DNA from: Sporosarcina sp. ANT_H38
GTDB lineage: Bacteria; Bacillota; Bacilli; Bacillales_A; Planococcaceae
Direction of reading: 5' to 3'
Assembly: GCF_008369195.1 (NCBI RefSeq)
Contig: NZ_VOBC01000003.1
Span: 433,420 to 497,419 of the forward strand
DNA length: 64,000 nucleotides
Positions 16,024 through 23,085 of this stretch are shown piece by piece. How positions within the stretch are numbered: position 1 is the stretch's first letter; the number at the start of each line of letters is the position of its first letter. The notes below the pieces were generated by a model. The model had not been told where the DNA came from and did not search any database. It saw only the letters and a list, made by a program, of their open reading frames with translations. The translations under genes and the position numbers were made by a program.

Positions 16024-17205
16024 TCATGATTGTTTCGCGTTTCTCAATTCACTATACTGCACATGTATCCGATTTTCGGGATTTGTATCGACCGTGTATA
16101 ACACCAATAAGAATAGCCACTCCAATGGCTTCATCAGGAGATAGACAAGATCTGCAGACCCCTTTGTTTGAATATGTTTGCTGATCGGATAGCCATACGT
16201 ATCATAAAAACGACGAATCCTTTTATGGAGGTTGGGCGTATATTCCTCGAGAATATTTTCAAAAGCATTCGCGATCAACAATTGACGATTCACTACAATC
16301 CGTTCGCCGTGACGTATGCCAGAACGTACGGGTTTTACCAATCGCTTATGTCCCATGGCAGAAACCGTACATAGATAATGCCCATCACCTTGAATCATTT
16401 CCGCAGGGGGAGCAGGGATTTTTGAGTAATTATAACTACTCGTATCCAGAAAAACCTGTATAAAACTATCTGGTCGTTGCCCCCACAACACTAAAACGAA
16501 TTGAACAACAACAATAACCGGAAATACAAATAGCATGCCTAGCACTGGAATTTGCCGATACTTCAAAGACATTTGCATTAGAAACCTTAAAAACTTATTG
16601 GTATACTGGATATTTTGTTCCTGTTGGATGGCAAGAAATTGTTTCAACGAATCATTGAGCTTGGCGATATACAAAAAACTTATAGAGCCATAACCTAATT
16701 GCAAAAGAGCAACGTCGCTCCCATAATTCCAAAAACCAGTGTGTGTGATATAAACAAAGGCAACTACTACATTCACAACCAATAACGAACTGCAGACGAC
16801 GTATACAATAGGAGACAGTTTGCCTACCTCAGCTGGCAGCAACCAATAAGCTAAATAACTTAACATGAAAAAGACAAACAACGTAGGCACATGATTAGCT
16901 GATAGTGAAGCATAATTAGCCACCAACTCCCCTGTCATGTCGAAAATACGTAACGGCTCCCCAGCAACTACACTGGAAGAATTAAAGTAATTACCTAACA
17001 TCATCACAACTAAAATCGCTGTCATGATAAAAGCTTCAATTATGTTATCTTTCGATAGATGATCTTTGTGAACCGGTTCATTTTCCCCATAAAAGCTTCG
17101 AATCATTCTTATAAATGAATAGATCGGTATCCAAGATAGAATTAGGAAAAGTAGAAATGCCACTATCAGTCCCTCCTCTGCATTCATTTTTTTACTATCG
17201 TTCAA
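16024..17205 (-). CDS. Polytopic membrane protein, DUF6688-like
   Basis: 393 aa. Hydrophobic segments lie at ~12-35, ~55-72, ~108-125, ~135-160 and ~225-245, and a C-terminal soluble domain carries the conserved-looking stretches TVSAMGHKRLVKPVRSG, RHGERIVVNRQLLIANAFE and DTYGYPISKHI. The last helix (MKPLEWLFLLVLYT) is typical of DUF6688, which I name from memory. Function is unknown. It stands in the same orientation as the small membrane protein gene upstream (81 bp gap), so the two may form an operon. Confidence 0.6.
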   Translation of the reverse strand: MNDSKKMNAEEGLIVAFLLFLILSWIPIYSFIRMIRSFYGENEPVHKDHLSKDNIIEAFIMTAILVVMMLGNYFNSSSVVAGEPLRIFDMTGELVANYASLSANHVPTLFVFFMLSYLAYWLLPAEVGKLSPIVYVVCSSLLVVNVVVAFVYITHTGFWNYGSDVALLQLGYGSISFLYIAKLNDSLKQFLAIQQEQNIQYTNKFLRFLMQMSLKYRQIPVLGMLFVFPVIVVVQFVLVLWGQRPDSFIQVFLDTSSYNYSKIPAPPAEMIQGDGHYLCTVSAMGHKRLVKPVRSGIRHGERIVVNRQLLIANAFENILEEYTPNLHKRIRRFYDTYGYPISKHIQTKGSADLVYLLMKPLEWLFLLVLYTVDTNPENRIHVQYSELRNAKQS

Positions 17206-17285
17206 AACTAGACGAATACACAGATGGAAATTCCAAATAAATCACATACCCGTTCATATGGATTTTTTGTTTGAGGGGCTATCAC

Positions 17286-17705
17286 TCACCTCCTCCAACC
17301 TCCCCGTACTTGTAGAATTGTGAAGAGAACGGTCAATCCTATGTAGACCGGATACACGAATATGGATGCAAATAAAAGAAGGAATCCCGCTCCAAAATCG
17401 TCCTGATCTTGCAAGACACCGTCTGGAATTACTGAGGAAATCACAAGGGACCAAATGATTACATACGGAAACCAGAGTACTATTGAAAGCAGGTGCCAAA
17501 AACTCCCGATCATTCGTTTCTTTGCAACCTTGAAAAACGAGACCTGAAATACCACCCATAACAAAATAATAAGGTAATAAACAAAAGCGCCTGGTAACCC
17601 GAAAAGATCCGCCCAAACATATCTATGAACAATTCCGAATCCAGATATAAAAAATAAAAATCCAAACGTTGCACTAATCAGATTCAGCTGAAGGAACACT
17701 TTCAT
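17286..17705 (-). CDS. Small integral membrane protein, unknown function
   Basis: 139 aa, four predicted transmembrane helices (~5-25, ~37-57, ~68-92, ~107-132). No family recognised. Both this gene and the DUF6688-like gene after it lie between plasmid-like and secreted-protein remnants, so the pair probably arrived together. An overlapping 120-aa frame in another phase is a shadow. Confidence 0.55.
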   Translation of the reverse strand: MKVFLQLNLISATFGFLFFISGFGIVHRYVWADLFGLPGAFVYYLIILLWVVFQVSFFKVAKKRMIGSFWHLLSIVLWFPYVIIWSLVISSVIPDGVLQDQDDFGAGFLLLFASIFVYPVYIGLTVLFTILQVRGGWRR

Positions 17706-17819
17706 TAAAAACCATCCTTTTGCTCATTGTACCTAATTAGACGTTCTAGAAGTTAGAATGTTCCGATAAAACAGACTCCACTATCGCAAGAGGCTATGCG
17801 CAAGTAAATACCTAAATAT

Positions 17820-18122
17820 TAGACAGATAACACAGCTGACATGAAAGATCTGGTTGAACTTTATACGAAACAGGGTGCCATCAATAATGCCAGTGCTTCT
17901 CTTATATCAGCAATCCATTTGACTGCATTGGAACAGTTTGAAAATGCGGGAAATGCTGAGAAAATGGTCAAGTATTTAGAATCATTTAAAACCGTACTTT
18001 CTCACTACAGACAACAAGGCGTCGTTACCTCGTCTGTCTATAACAGACTCAATGGGGATGCTAATCTTTTTGCTGAATATGTGGAACTTGAAATAACAAA
18101 ATACCCATTCGTGGCAAGGTGA
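17820..18122 (+). pseudogene. C-terminal FIMAH-domain fragment of a secreted protein
   Basis: The fragment reads TDNTADMKDLVELYTKQGA... and is an all-helical ~85-residue module like the FIMAH domain that ends many large Bacillus exoproteins. A stop (TAG at 17817) cuts it off on the upstream side and there is no catalytic part, so it is a 3' remnant. Its last codons lie in an 18-bp perfect inverted repeat. Confidence 0.5.
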
Positions 18123-18143
18123 TGTCTTGCCACGAATGGGTAT
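18101..18143. repeat. Perfect 18-bp inverted repeat at a fragment junction
   Basis: ATACCCATTCGTGGCAAG (18101-18118), loop GTGATGT, exact complement at 18126-18143. The left arm is the 3' end of the FIMAH remnant and the right arm contains the ATG of the calY-like remnant. There is no T-run. It may be a recombination scar or a terminator that has lost its tail. Confidence 0.6.
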
Positions 18144-18243
18144 ACTTAAAAAGAAACTAGGTACTGGAATAATTTCAACTGCAATTGGATTATCATTGGT
18201 GACTGGAGGAACATTTACTTGTGATATGGTTCACCGTAACTAG
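18136..18243 (+). pseudogene. 5' fragment of a calY/tasA-like gene, truncated at att site C
   Basis: The frame encodes MGILKKKLGTGII..., a signal peptide that ends ...SLVTGGTF, like CalY/TasA precursors, where GGGTFAYFSD normally follows. Here the sequence switches after GGTF to TCDMVHRN-stop, which is the att-like site itself. The breakpoint thus coincides with the first base of the att core (ACTTGTGATATGG). Only 27 native codons remain. Confidence 0.55.
18214..18242. repeat. SCC-like att site C
   Basis: TTTACTTGTGATATGGTTCA then CCGTAACTA. It differs from site B by two transitions in the core (G for A in TTGTGAT and T for C in ATATGG). Same orientation as the rlmH end. The left side joins a truncated calY-like reading frame and the right side opens the one-gene nucleotidyltransferase cassette. 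Confidence 0.7.
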
Positions 18244-18309
18244 TCGAAAGACGGTTCATAAGATTTCTTTGATTACTAACGCTTCGTGATTATTTGCAAA
18301 ACAAAAGTA

Positions 18310-19095
18310 TTATTTCCAAACTTCCTTCAATGTAGTTCTAAACAATTCATCTAACATTTTCGTCGAATCCTTTGCTTCAACTCTGAGAGATTTAACATAT
18401 TCCTCAAGTCTTTCCATTTCATTTTCTACAAAATCGTTAATCACATAAATACGGGGTTCAATATCTAACTCATCACCTATTAACTTTCGTTTTAATAGAT
18501 GTTCAACTGCATATTTTAATTCGCCTTCCGGAATGATGTCTTCCAATAATTCATGGAAACTAATTGGAGGGGTCATATTATATTTCTCAATCCACATACA
18601 AGCTAATATCGGTCGAAGTACATAAAAATATTTTTTTATTTTTACTTCTGAACCCTTTAGGTAATCACGATAATTATTTTTTGCCATGTTTAAATAATGA
18701 TGTAGCATCGAATTGGGATAATATACAACCGATTCTAAAGACCGTACGTTATCAACAAAAGAGTATTTTTGATAATAAATGATATTGCTTCCTAACCATT
18801 CTAAAAGTGGTGGATTATTTTTTCTAAAAAGACGTAGCGCTTTTGTGATTTCCCAACCGCTTATATCTAATAAATCATTAATGGGTTCTTCAATTACATC
18901 TCTCTTTACTCCAATTCCTTGTGGATCAATCGCGAGGTACCATTCCGGTGGATGAATATAGATAAATCGAACGTCATAATCACTATCTTTTGAAGGAAAG
19001 CCCCATGCTCTACTTCCAGATTCGACAGCATATAAGATCTTTACCTTATATTTCTCTTCTATTTCTACTAATTTCTTTTGAATGATTGCGTTCAT
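18310..19095 (-). CDS. RlaP/YcgL-type nucleotidyltransferase (DNA polymerase beta superfamily)
   Basis: 261 aa. The N-terminal nucleotidyltransferase motif is ESGSRAWGFPSKDSDYDVRFIY, with the GS and DxD metal site (D39, D41) intact. This motif and the length match COG3541 proteins such as B. subtilis YcgL and the RNA-ligase-associated RlaP group. The substrate is unknown; RNA-repair links are known only from phage neighbourhoods. The ATG follows AAGGAGTTGTGTAA. It is the only gene between att sites C and B, so it is the sole cargo of a ~1-kb cassette. Confidence 0.85.
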   Translation of the reverse strand: MNAIIQKKLVEIEEKYKVKILYAVESGSRAWGFPSKDSDYDVRFIYIHPPEWYLAIDPQGIGVKRDVIEEPINDLLDISGWEITKALRLFRKNNPPLLEWLGSNIIYYQKYSFVDNVRSLESVVYYPNSMLHHYLNMAKNNYRDYLKGSEVKIKKYFYVLRPILACMWIEKYNMTPPISFHELLEDIIPEGELKYAVEHLLKRKLIGDELDIEPRIYVINDFVENEMERLEEYVKSLRVEAKDSTKMLDELFRTTLKEVWK

Positions 19096-19208
19096 TTACA
19101 CAACTCCTTATGGTCTTTGAATAACTAGCTTCATCGTTTATTAATTTCAACCTAGCGTTTTAGTTAGAGAAACGTCAATCAAAATTATGAATTCTACATT
19201 AAACTCAT

Positions 19209-19236
19209 TTACTTATGATACGGTTCACCGTGATAG
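19209..19236. repeat. SCC-like att site B
   Basis: TTACTTATGATACGGTTCAC then CGTGATAG. It is 19 of 21 identical to the rlmH-terminal sequence over the core, in direct orientation, and contains a small palindrome ACGGT-TC-ACCGT. It separates the MutS2-like cassette from the nucleotidyltransferase cassette. Confidence 0.78.
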
Positions 19237-19365
19237 TGCTAAATGTGGTTTAATACTTGATACAAAATTATCAATCGACCCAAACCTTTCAATTTGGTCC
19301 ACAAACTAATTAATACTAGCTTCAAACTCCATTTATTAATAGCCGATTCCACTTATGAAAGCTAA

Positions 19366-21270
19366 TTATTCAATCAAACCTTTCTTAATCTCTTTGGAAA
19401 CTTTCTTTAACGCTTTTTTGGAACCCCTTTCTATATCATGTTGAAATTTCCTTTCGCTAAAACTAACGAATAATGTTTTCAAATCATACTCGTCAGGATA
19501 TAAATCCGTAGCTTTCCCTTCAAGTTTAATTCTTTTTATATTTACTTTTATCACTTCGTTTTGATAAAATACAAACACATTATTAAGACTGTCCTTTTTC
19601 TCGTAAACAATTCCAAAATCGTCCTGATCTAATAACTTCACTCTGTCCCCAATTTCGAAATCATACGTTACTTCTTCTTGAATGATAAGCTGGATTGGCT
19701 TTTTAACTTTACTTGCTTTCACACGATCTAAGTCATAATTTTTATTGTCTATATAATGCTGTGCTTTTTGTAGTACCTTTTCTCGTAGATTCATTTTTTT
19801 AGAAATCCAGAGCGCATTACTGTCCCCTGACTTACCGATTAATAGTTTATACATAGGTGCTAATACTTCACTATCGAACAGCATAGCTGCATTCATAAAG
19901 TCACTATGAATTTCAGAATAACGCTTAATTTCTCCATAGTGGGTGGTCGCAACTGTCATACATCCCATTTGATAAAACTCTTCAAGTATAGCAATGGCTA
20001 GCGCTGCCCCTTCATTTGGTTCAGTACCACTTCCTATTTCATCAAAAAGAAGTAATGTATTATTTGTAGATGCGCTCATAATTTCTGAGATATTTTTCAT
20101 ATGAGATGAAAAAGTACTTAGTGAATTTTCTATGCTTTGATTGTCACCAATATCAACAAATATATGATCGAAAACAGCTATTTCTGTTCCTTCATTTGCT
20201 GCAATATGAAAACCTGACATGACTGCAAGTGTTAATATTCCTATCGTTTTCAATACAACTGTTTTACCCCCAGCATTGGGTCCTGTAATAATTAAACTGC
20301 GGTAGTCCTTCCCTATTTCAAAATCTAGAGGAACTATATTTCCAGTTAAAAGAGGATGCTTACAATTCCTCAACTTAATAAAACCGTGATTATTTAGCTT
20401 TGGTTCCATTCCATCTAAACTTTTACTGAACTTCGCTTTCGCAAAAATCATGTCATACTGAGCAATTAGTTCAATATTAATGTAAATTTGTCTGATGTGC
20501 TCCAATATACTTCCTGAAAGAGTCGCTAATATTTGATACTCCTCAATTGCTTCTTCTGCTTTAAGAATGCCTAATCCTGCATTTAACTTGGAAATTGCAG
20601 CTGGTTCAATAAATACCGTGGACCCTTTAGATGAGATTTCAACAATTGTACCGGCAACTTGGTTTTTATACGAAGCTTTAATCGGTACCGTAAATCGATC
20701 GTCTTTCTTACTAATAAAGAATTCTTGGATGTACTCCTTATTGGCACTGCTTTTCAGAAATTTATTTAAAAGTTCTTCTATTTTTTCTTCTGCCTTTGCA
20801 ATATGATTTCGAATTCGCTTAAGTTCTTTACTAGCTTCCGAATCCACTCGACTTCCTTTAATGGAGTAATTAATTTCTTCCTCAATACTTTGAAAATCCA
20901 TCATTGAATAGGCAAAGGAATGCAAAACAGGCGCAAAAAATTCTTTCCCCATCATAAACTTCTTTATTATTCTACAGCCTCTCAAAAAGTCAGATATCGC
21001 GATTAACTCGGTTGGACTTAGAATCATACCCTTTTCAAGCTTTTCCATCAGATGATTGATATTAGAAATCCCTTTAAGTGGAAGATGACTTTCTGCGTCC
21101 AATAACTTTCTTGCCTCAGTCGTCTCATTTAGTCTATTATGAACCACCTTCAAATTAGTGCTAGGCTGTAGCTTATCAATTAATTCTCTCCCTAAACCAC
21201 TTACACAGTGGGATTTCACTATTTCTTTTAGCTCGTTATATTGTAATTTATCAAATGTCATCATATTCAT
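19366..21270 (-). CDS. MutS2-like ATPase lacking the Smr nuclease domain
   Basis: 634 aa. The order is the MutS2 core/lever-clamp region (1-~310), Walker A GPNAGGKT (330-337), Walker B and signature LLLFDEIGSGTEP (406-418), switch histidine in ATTHYGE (~443), a linker, and a KOW-like beta domain (~535-590), ending in a lysine-rich tail. Canonical Bacillales MutS2 is about 785 aa and ends in a Smr domain; here Smr and much of the coiled coil are absent. Chromosomal MutS2 acts on collided ribosomes. The start is ATG 21270 after AGGAGGAGG; a TTG inside the terminator is rejected. A ~400-nt leader with two terminators precedes it. A role in drug tolerance is inference. Confidence 0.85.
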   Translation of the reverse strand: MNMMTFDKLQYNELKEIVKSHCVSGLGRELIDKLQPSTNLKVVHNRLNETTEARKLLDAESHLPLKGISNINHLMEKLEKGMILSPTELIAISDFLRGCRIIKKFMMGKEFFAPVLHSFAYSMMDFQSIEEEINYSIKGSRVDSEASKELKRIRNHIAKAEEKIEELLNKFLKSSANKEYIQEFFISKKDDRFTVPIKASYKNQVAGTIVEISSKGSTVFIEPAAISKLNAGLGILKAEEAIEEYQILATLSGSILEHIRQIYINIELIAQYDMIFAKAKFSKSLDGMEPKLNNHGFIKLRNCKHPLLTGNIVPLDFEIGKDYRSLIITGPNAGGKTVVLKTIGILTLAVMSGFHIAANEGTEIAVFDHIFVDIGDNQSIENSLSTFSSHMKNISEIMSASTNNTLLLFDEIGSGTEPNEGAALAIAILEEFYQMGCMTVATTHYGEIKRYSEIHSDFMNAAMLFDSEVLAPMYKLLIGKSGDSNALWISKKMNLREKVLQKAQHYIDNKNYDLDRVKASKVKKPIQLIIQEEVTYDFEIGDRVKLLDQDDFGIVYEKKDSLNNVFVFYQNEVIKVNIKRIKLEGKATDLYPDEYDLKTLFVSFSERKFQHDIERGSKKALKKVSKEIKKGLIE

Positions 21271-21293
21271 TTTTAGTCCTCCTCCTATAGAAA

Positions 21294-21375
21294 AAAATGC
21301 CCGCAAAAAACTCTCCTACCTTTCCATTTTTACGGTTTAACCGAAAAAATGGGTAGAAAGCTCCCGCGGGCATAC
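21294..21375 (-). terminator. Attenuator terminator directly before the MutS2-like gene
   Basis: On the minus strand ATGCCCGC pairs with GCGGGCAT followed by TTTTTTT. Inside lies a second long stem: CTACC/GGTAG, CCATTTTT/AAAAATGG and CGGTT/ACCG. The T-run ends 8 nt before the AGGAGGAGG ribosome site. Its position between promoter and gene makes it a regulated attenuator rather than a gene-end terminator. Confidence 0.85.
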
Positions 21376-21427
21376 GCTTTGTGGTCATAACAAAGCAATT
21401 TTATCGTTAACAAATATAGGTTTGGAT

Positions 21428-21468
21428 AAAAAAGAGCAAGACAGGACAAAACCCGCCATGCTCTTCAT
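21428..21468 (-). terminator. Second terminator in the MutS2-like leader
   Basis: On the minus strand AAGAGCA-T-GGCGGG-TTTTGT-CCTGTC-T-TGCTCTT is followed by TTTTAT. It lies about 160 nt upstream of the gene, so the leader has two terminators in series. Confidence 0.75.
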
Positions 21469-21674
21469 CTTAACACCCAATCATGTTAAACGAATATATG
21501 GAAAAGGAGGCAGTCTTCAGGTAGGTATTCACAATGTTTCATAAACACTGTGAAACAAGGCACATTAAATAAACCAGAATATATCCAGTCAAAAAAAGCC
21601 TTATTAAACTAAAATTTGATTAGTTCATACCTACTTCTAACAAACCCACCACACCTTTAATTAAGAATAAATTC

Positions 21675-21703
21675 AATATAGCATTTAAATGAATTGTAGT
21701 CAA
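21675..21703 (-). promoter_or_regulatory. Promoter of the MutS2-like gene
   Basis: On the minus strand TTGACT (21703-21698), 17-bp spacer, TATATT (21680-21675). A near-consensus housekeeping promoter, so control is expected in the leader and not at initiation. Confidence 0.8.
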
Positions 21704-21744
21704 TTTGCTATTATTTAAAAAAAGACTTAACTATTCTGCGCTGG

Positions 21745-21975
21745 GTGCATAAACAGTATCTTACGTCCCTTTTCCAAGAGGATCTTTTCACTAATCAACC
21801 AGTTACAGCTATTTGTAAGATAAATAATCGCTTTGAAGTTCATACGAAGAAGCAAATATTTTATGCCAGTGCTTCAAAGCTATATGGATGGAGCGATAAT
21901 CAAAATAACATGGCTTTAGCCTCTAAAAATTTGGTGGTACACACTACTGTAGACGAGTTAAAATTGATAAAATAA
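21745..21975 (+). pseudogene. Probable gene fragment of unknown origin
   Basis: A 76-codon frame that opens with GTG directly after an in-frame TAA at 21727 and has no ribosome site. The product (ICKINNRFEVHTKKQIFY..., ending VDELKLIK) looks like coding sequence but I recognise no family. It is most likely the 3' end of a truncated gene at the rlmH-proximal edge of the cassette. Confidence 0.35.
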
Positions 21976-22194
21976 GTTACACACTGCAAAATCAGGAAAA
22001 TGACCCGATTTTTCAAACCATCTCGTGTTCCTTTTTTATTCTTAATAAGGTTTGTATGAAGAGACTTATGGGCTTGTCGTATGTTTAGATGAGACAGCCA
22101 TAGTTCTCTCTATTTTTAAGGCTTTCACTGGTACGACATCGATAACCTATGCTTTTCCATTCTTTTTGAATCAAAGGCTTTAAGAAAACCTCAC

Positions 22195-22217
22195 TCACTT
22201 ATGGTACGGTTCACCCT
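22195..22217. repeat. SCC-like att site A in the rlmH 3' end
   Basis: CTTATGGTACGGTTCACC on the plus strand, which is GGTGAACCGTACCATAAG (GEPYHK) on the coding strand, plus the stop codon. It is the reference copy for sites B-E and the likely primary attachment site of the array. Confidence 0.75.
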
Positions 22218-22674
22218 TCATAATCCTAAAAGCCCTGTAAACTTGCTCCAGCAAAATCAACTTCATCATCTGATGTGGAAATGTCATTTTCGAAAAGGAT
22301 AGTAGTTCATCAGCCCTTTTTATCACGCTATCATGCAGTCCTAGTGATCCCCCGATAACAAACGCCACCTTACTGCGCCCATAAGTCATTAACGACTCTA
22401 AATCTGCAGCTAACTCTTCAGATGTCTTCATCTTTCCTTCAATAGCAAGCGCAATCACATATGTATCCGATCCGATTTTAGCCAAAATTCGCTCCGCTTC
22501 TTTTTTCTTCACAATTTCCATATCAGCATCACTCAATGATTCAGGTGCTTTTTCATCAGGCACTTCGACTACGTTAATTTTTGCATACGCGCCCAATCGT
22601 TTTGAGAATTCTTCAATACCCATTTTTAAATATTTCTCTTTTAATTTGCCAACTGTCACAATTGTAATATTCAC
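22195..22674 (-). CDS. rlmH: 23S rRNA (pseudouridine1915-N3)-methyltransferase RlmH (OrfX)
   Basis: 159 aa, the exact family length. It is a SPOUT methyltransferase that modifies pseudouridine 1915 in 23S rRNA. The SAM-binding knot includes [11 protein letters not shown] and the C-terminus is the invariant [10 protein letters not shown]. Start is GTG after AAGGTGGATAACTT. In staphylococci its 3' end is the attachment site of SCC elements; here the same end recurs as att-like copies across the adjacent 21 kb. The coding sequence is intact, as expected when integration regenerates the end. Confidence 0.96.
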   Translation of the reverse strand: MNITIVTVGKLKEKYLKMGIEEFSKRLGAYAKINVVEVPDEKAPESLSDADMEIVKKKEAERILAKIGSDTYVIALAIEGKMKTSEELAADLESLMTYGRSKVAFVIGGSLGLHDSVIKRADELLSFSKMTFPHQMMKLILLEQVYRAFRIMKGEPYHK

Positions 22675-22753
22675 AAGTTATCCACCTTTTTTTATTAGTT
22701 ATTAATAGAACTTATACACATATCCACATCACTTATCTACATCTTGTGTTCGA

Positions 22754-22918
22754 CTATTCGTTCGCCACAACATACATCGCTAGTTCTTCGCAGTATGTAC
22801 ACTTTGTGGATAACTTTTCTTCTTTCGATGCAACTTCCATAATTGGAAATTTTCCTTGTTCTGCTACAAAAACGTCAAGAGCATGATTTATATGGGTTTC
22901 ACAGCTATAAGTATTCAT
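22754..22918 (-). CDS. CxxH/CxxC zinc-ribbon-like small protein (YyzF type)
   Basis: 54 aa. It holds a CETH motif near the start and CTYC near the end, as in the small Bacillales family always found next to rlmH. The two motifs could bind a metal. Start at ATG 22918 (MNTYSC) is favoured because GGGATG precedes it at proper spacing; longer frames are possible. Function unknown. Confidence 0.8.
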   Translation of the reverse strand: MNTYSCETHINHALDVFVAEQGKFPIMEVASKEEKLSTKCTYCEELAMYVVANE

Positions 22919-23000
22919 TTTCATCCCAACTTTCAGCTTTTTTATATCACACAAAGTTATTCACAAATATTTAGATTTATCCACAAAAGGCTAAATGCAA

Positions 23001-23040
23001 TAAAAAACAGGCATAATAGCTATCTGTTAGCTATTATGCC
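23001..23040 (-). terminator. Terminator after htrA
   Basis: GGCATAATAGCTA (23010-23022) and TAGCTATTATGCC (23028-23040), then CTGTTTTTTA on the minus strand. Confidence 0.85.
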
Positions 23041-23085
23041 CGCTGTGGATAAGTTTTCGTTGTAATCTATTTGTAATTTTCATGC

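Larger units (their letters stand above)
21271..21668 (-). promoter_or_regulatory. Long attenuation leader of the MutS2-like gene
   Basis: About 400 nt between the promoter and the start codon. GUAGGUAU near the 5' end (plus 21627-21634) can pair with AUACCUAC in the middle (21519-21528). The same middle segment (CCUACCU) can pair with AGGUAGG in the 3' arm of the last terminator (21315-21321). These pairings exclude each other. A 10-codon GTG frame (21652-21620) ending in TAA covers the first segment, though its ribosome site is weak. The layout matches ribosome-mediated attenuation known from antibiotic-inducible genes. Confidence 0.65.
22678..23052. promoter_or_regulatory. DnaA-box cluster around rlmH and the CxxH/CxxC gene
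   Basis: Three perfect TTATCCACA boxes (22805-22813, 22977-22985, 23044-23052, in mixed orientation) and four one-mismatch boxes (22678, 22712, 22720, 22957) in 375 bp. Part of the cluster is intergenic and part lies in coding sequence. Such clusters outside oriC bind DnaA and tune initiation in B. subtilis; a similar role here is inferred. Confidence 0.6.

Noticed and set aside
15959..16184. Plus-strand frames after the HTH remnant (MSTESSPPRMSRGG...)
   Set aside because: They run antisense through the DUF6688-like gene; only the first ~15 codons could be a stub of a lost gene.
19350..19358. ACTTATGA near the end of the MutS2-like gene
   Set aside because: Only eight bases match and the GGTTCACC part is missing.
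21271..21306. TTG start extending the MutS2-like protein by 12 residues
   Set aside because: It lies inside the attenuator terminator and would read through the ribosome site AGGAGGAGG.
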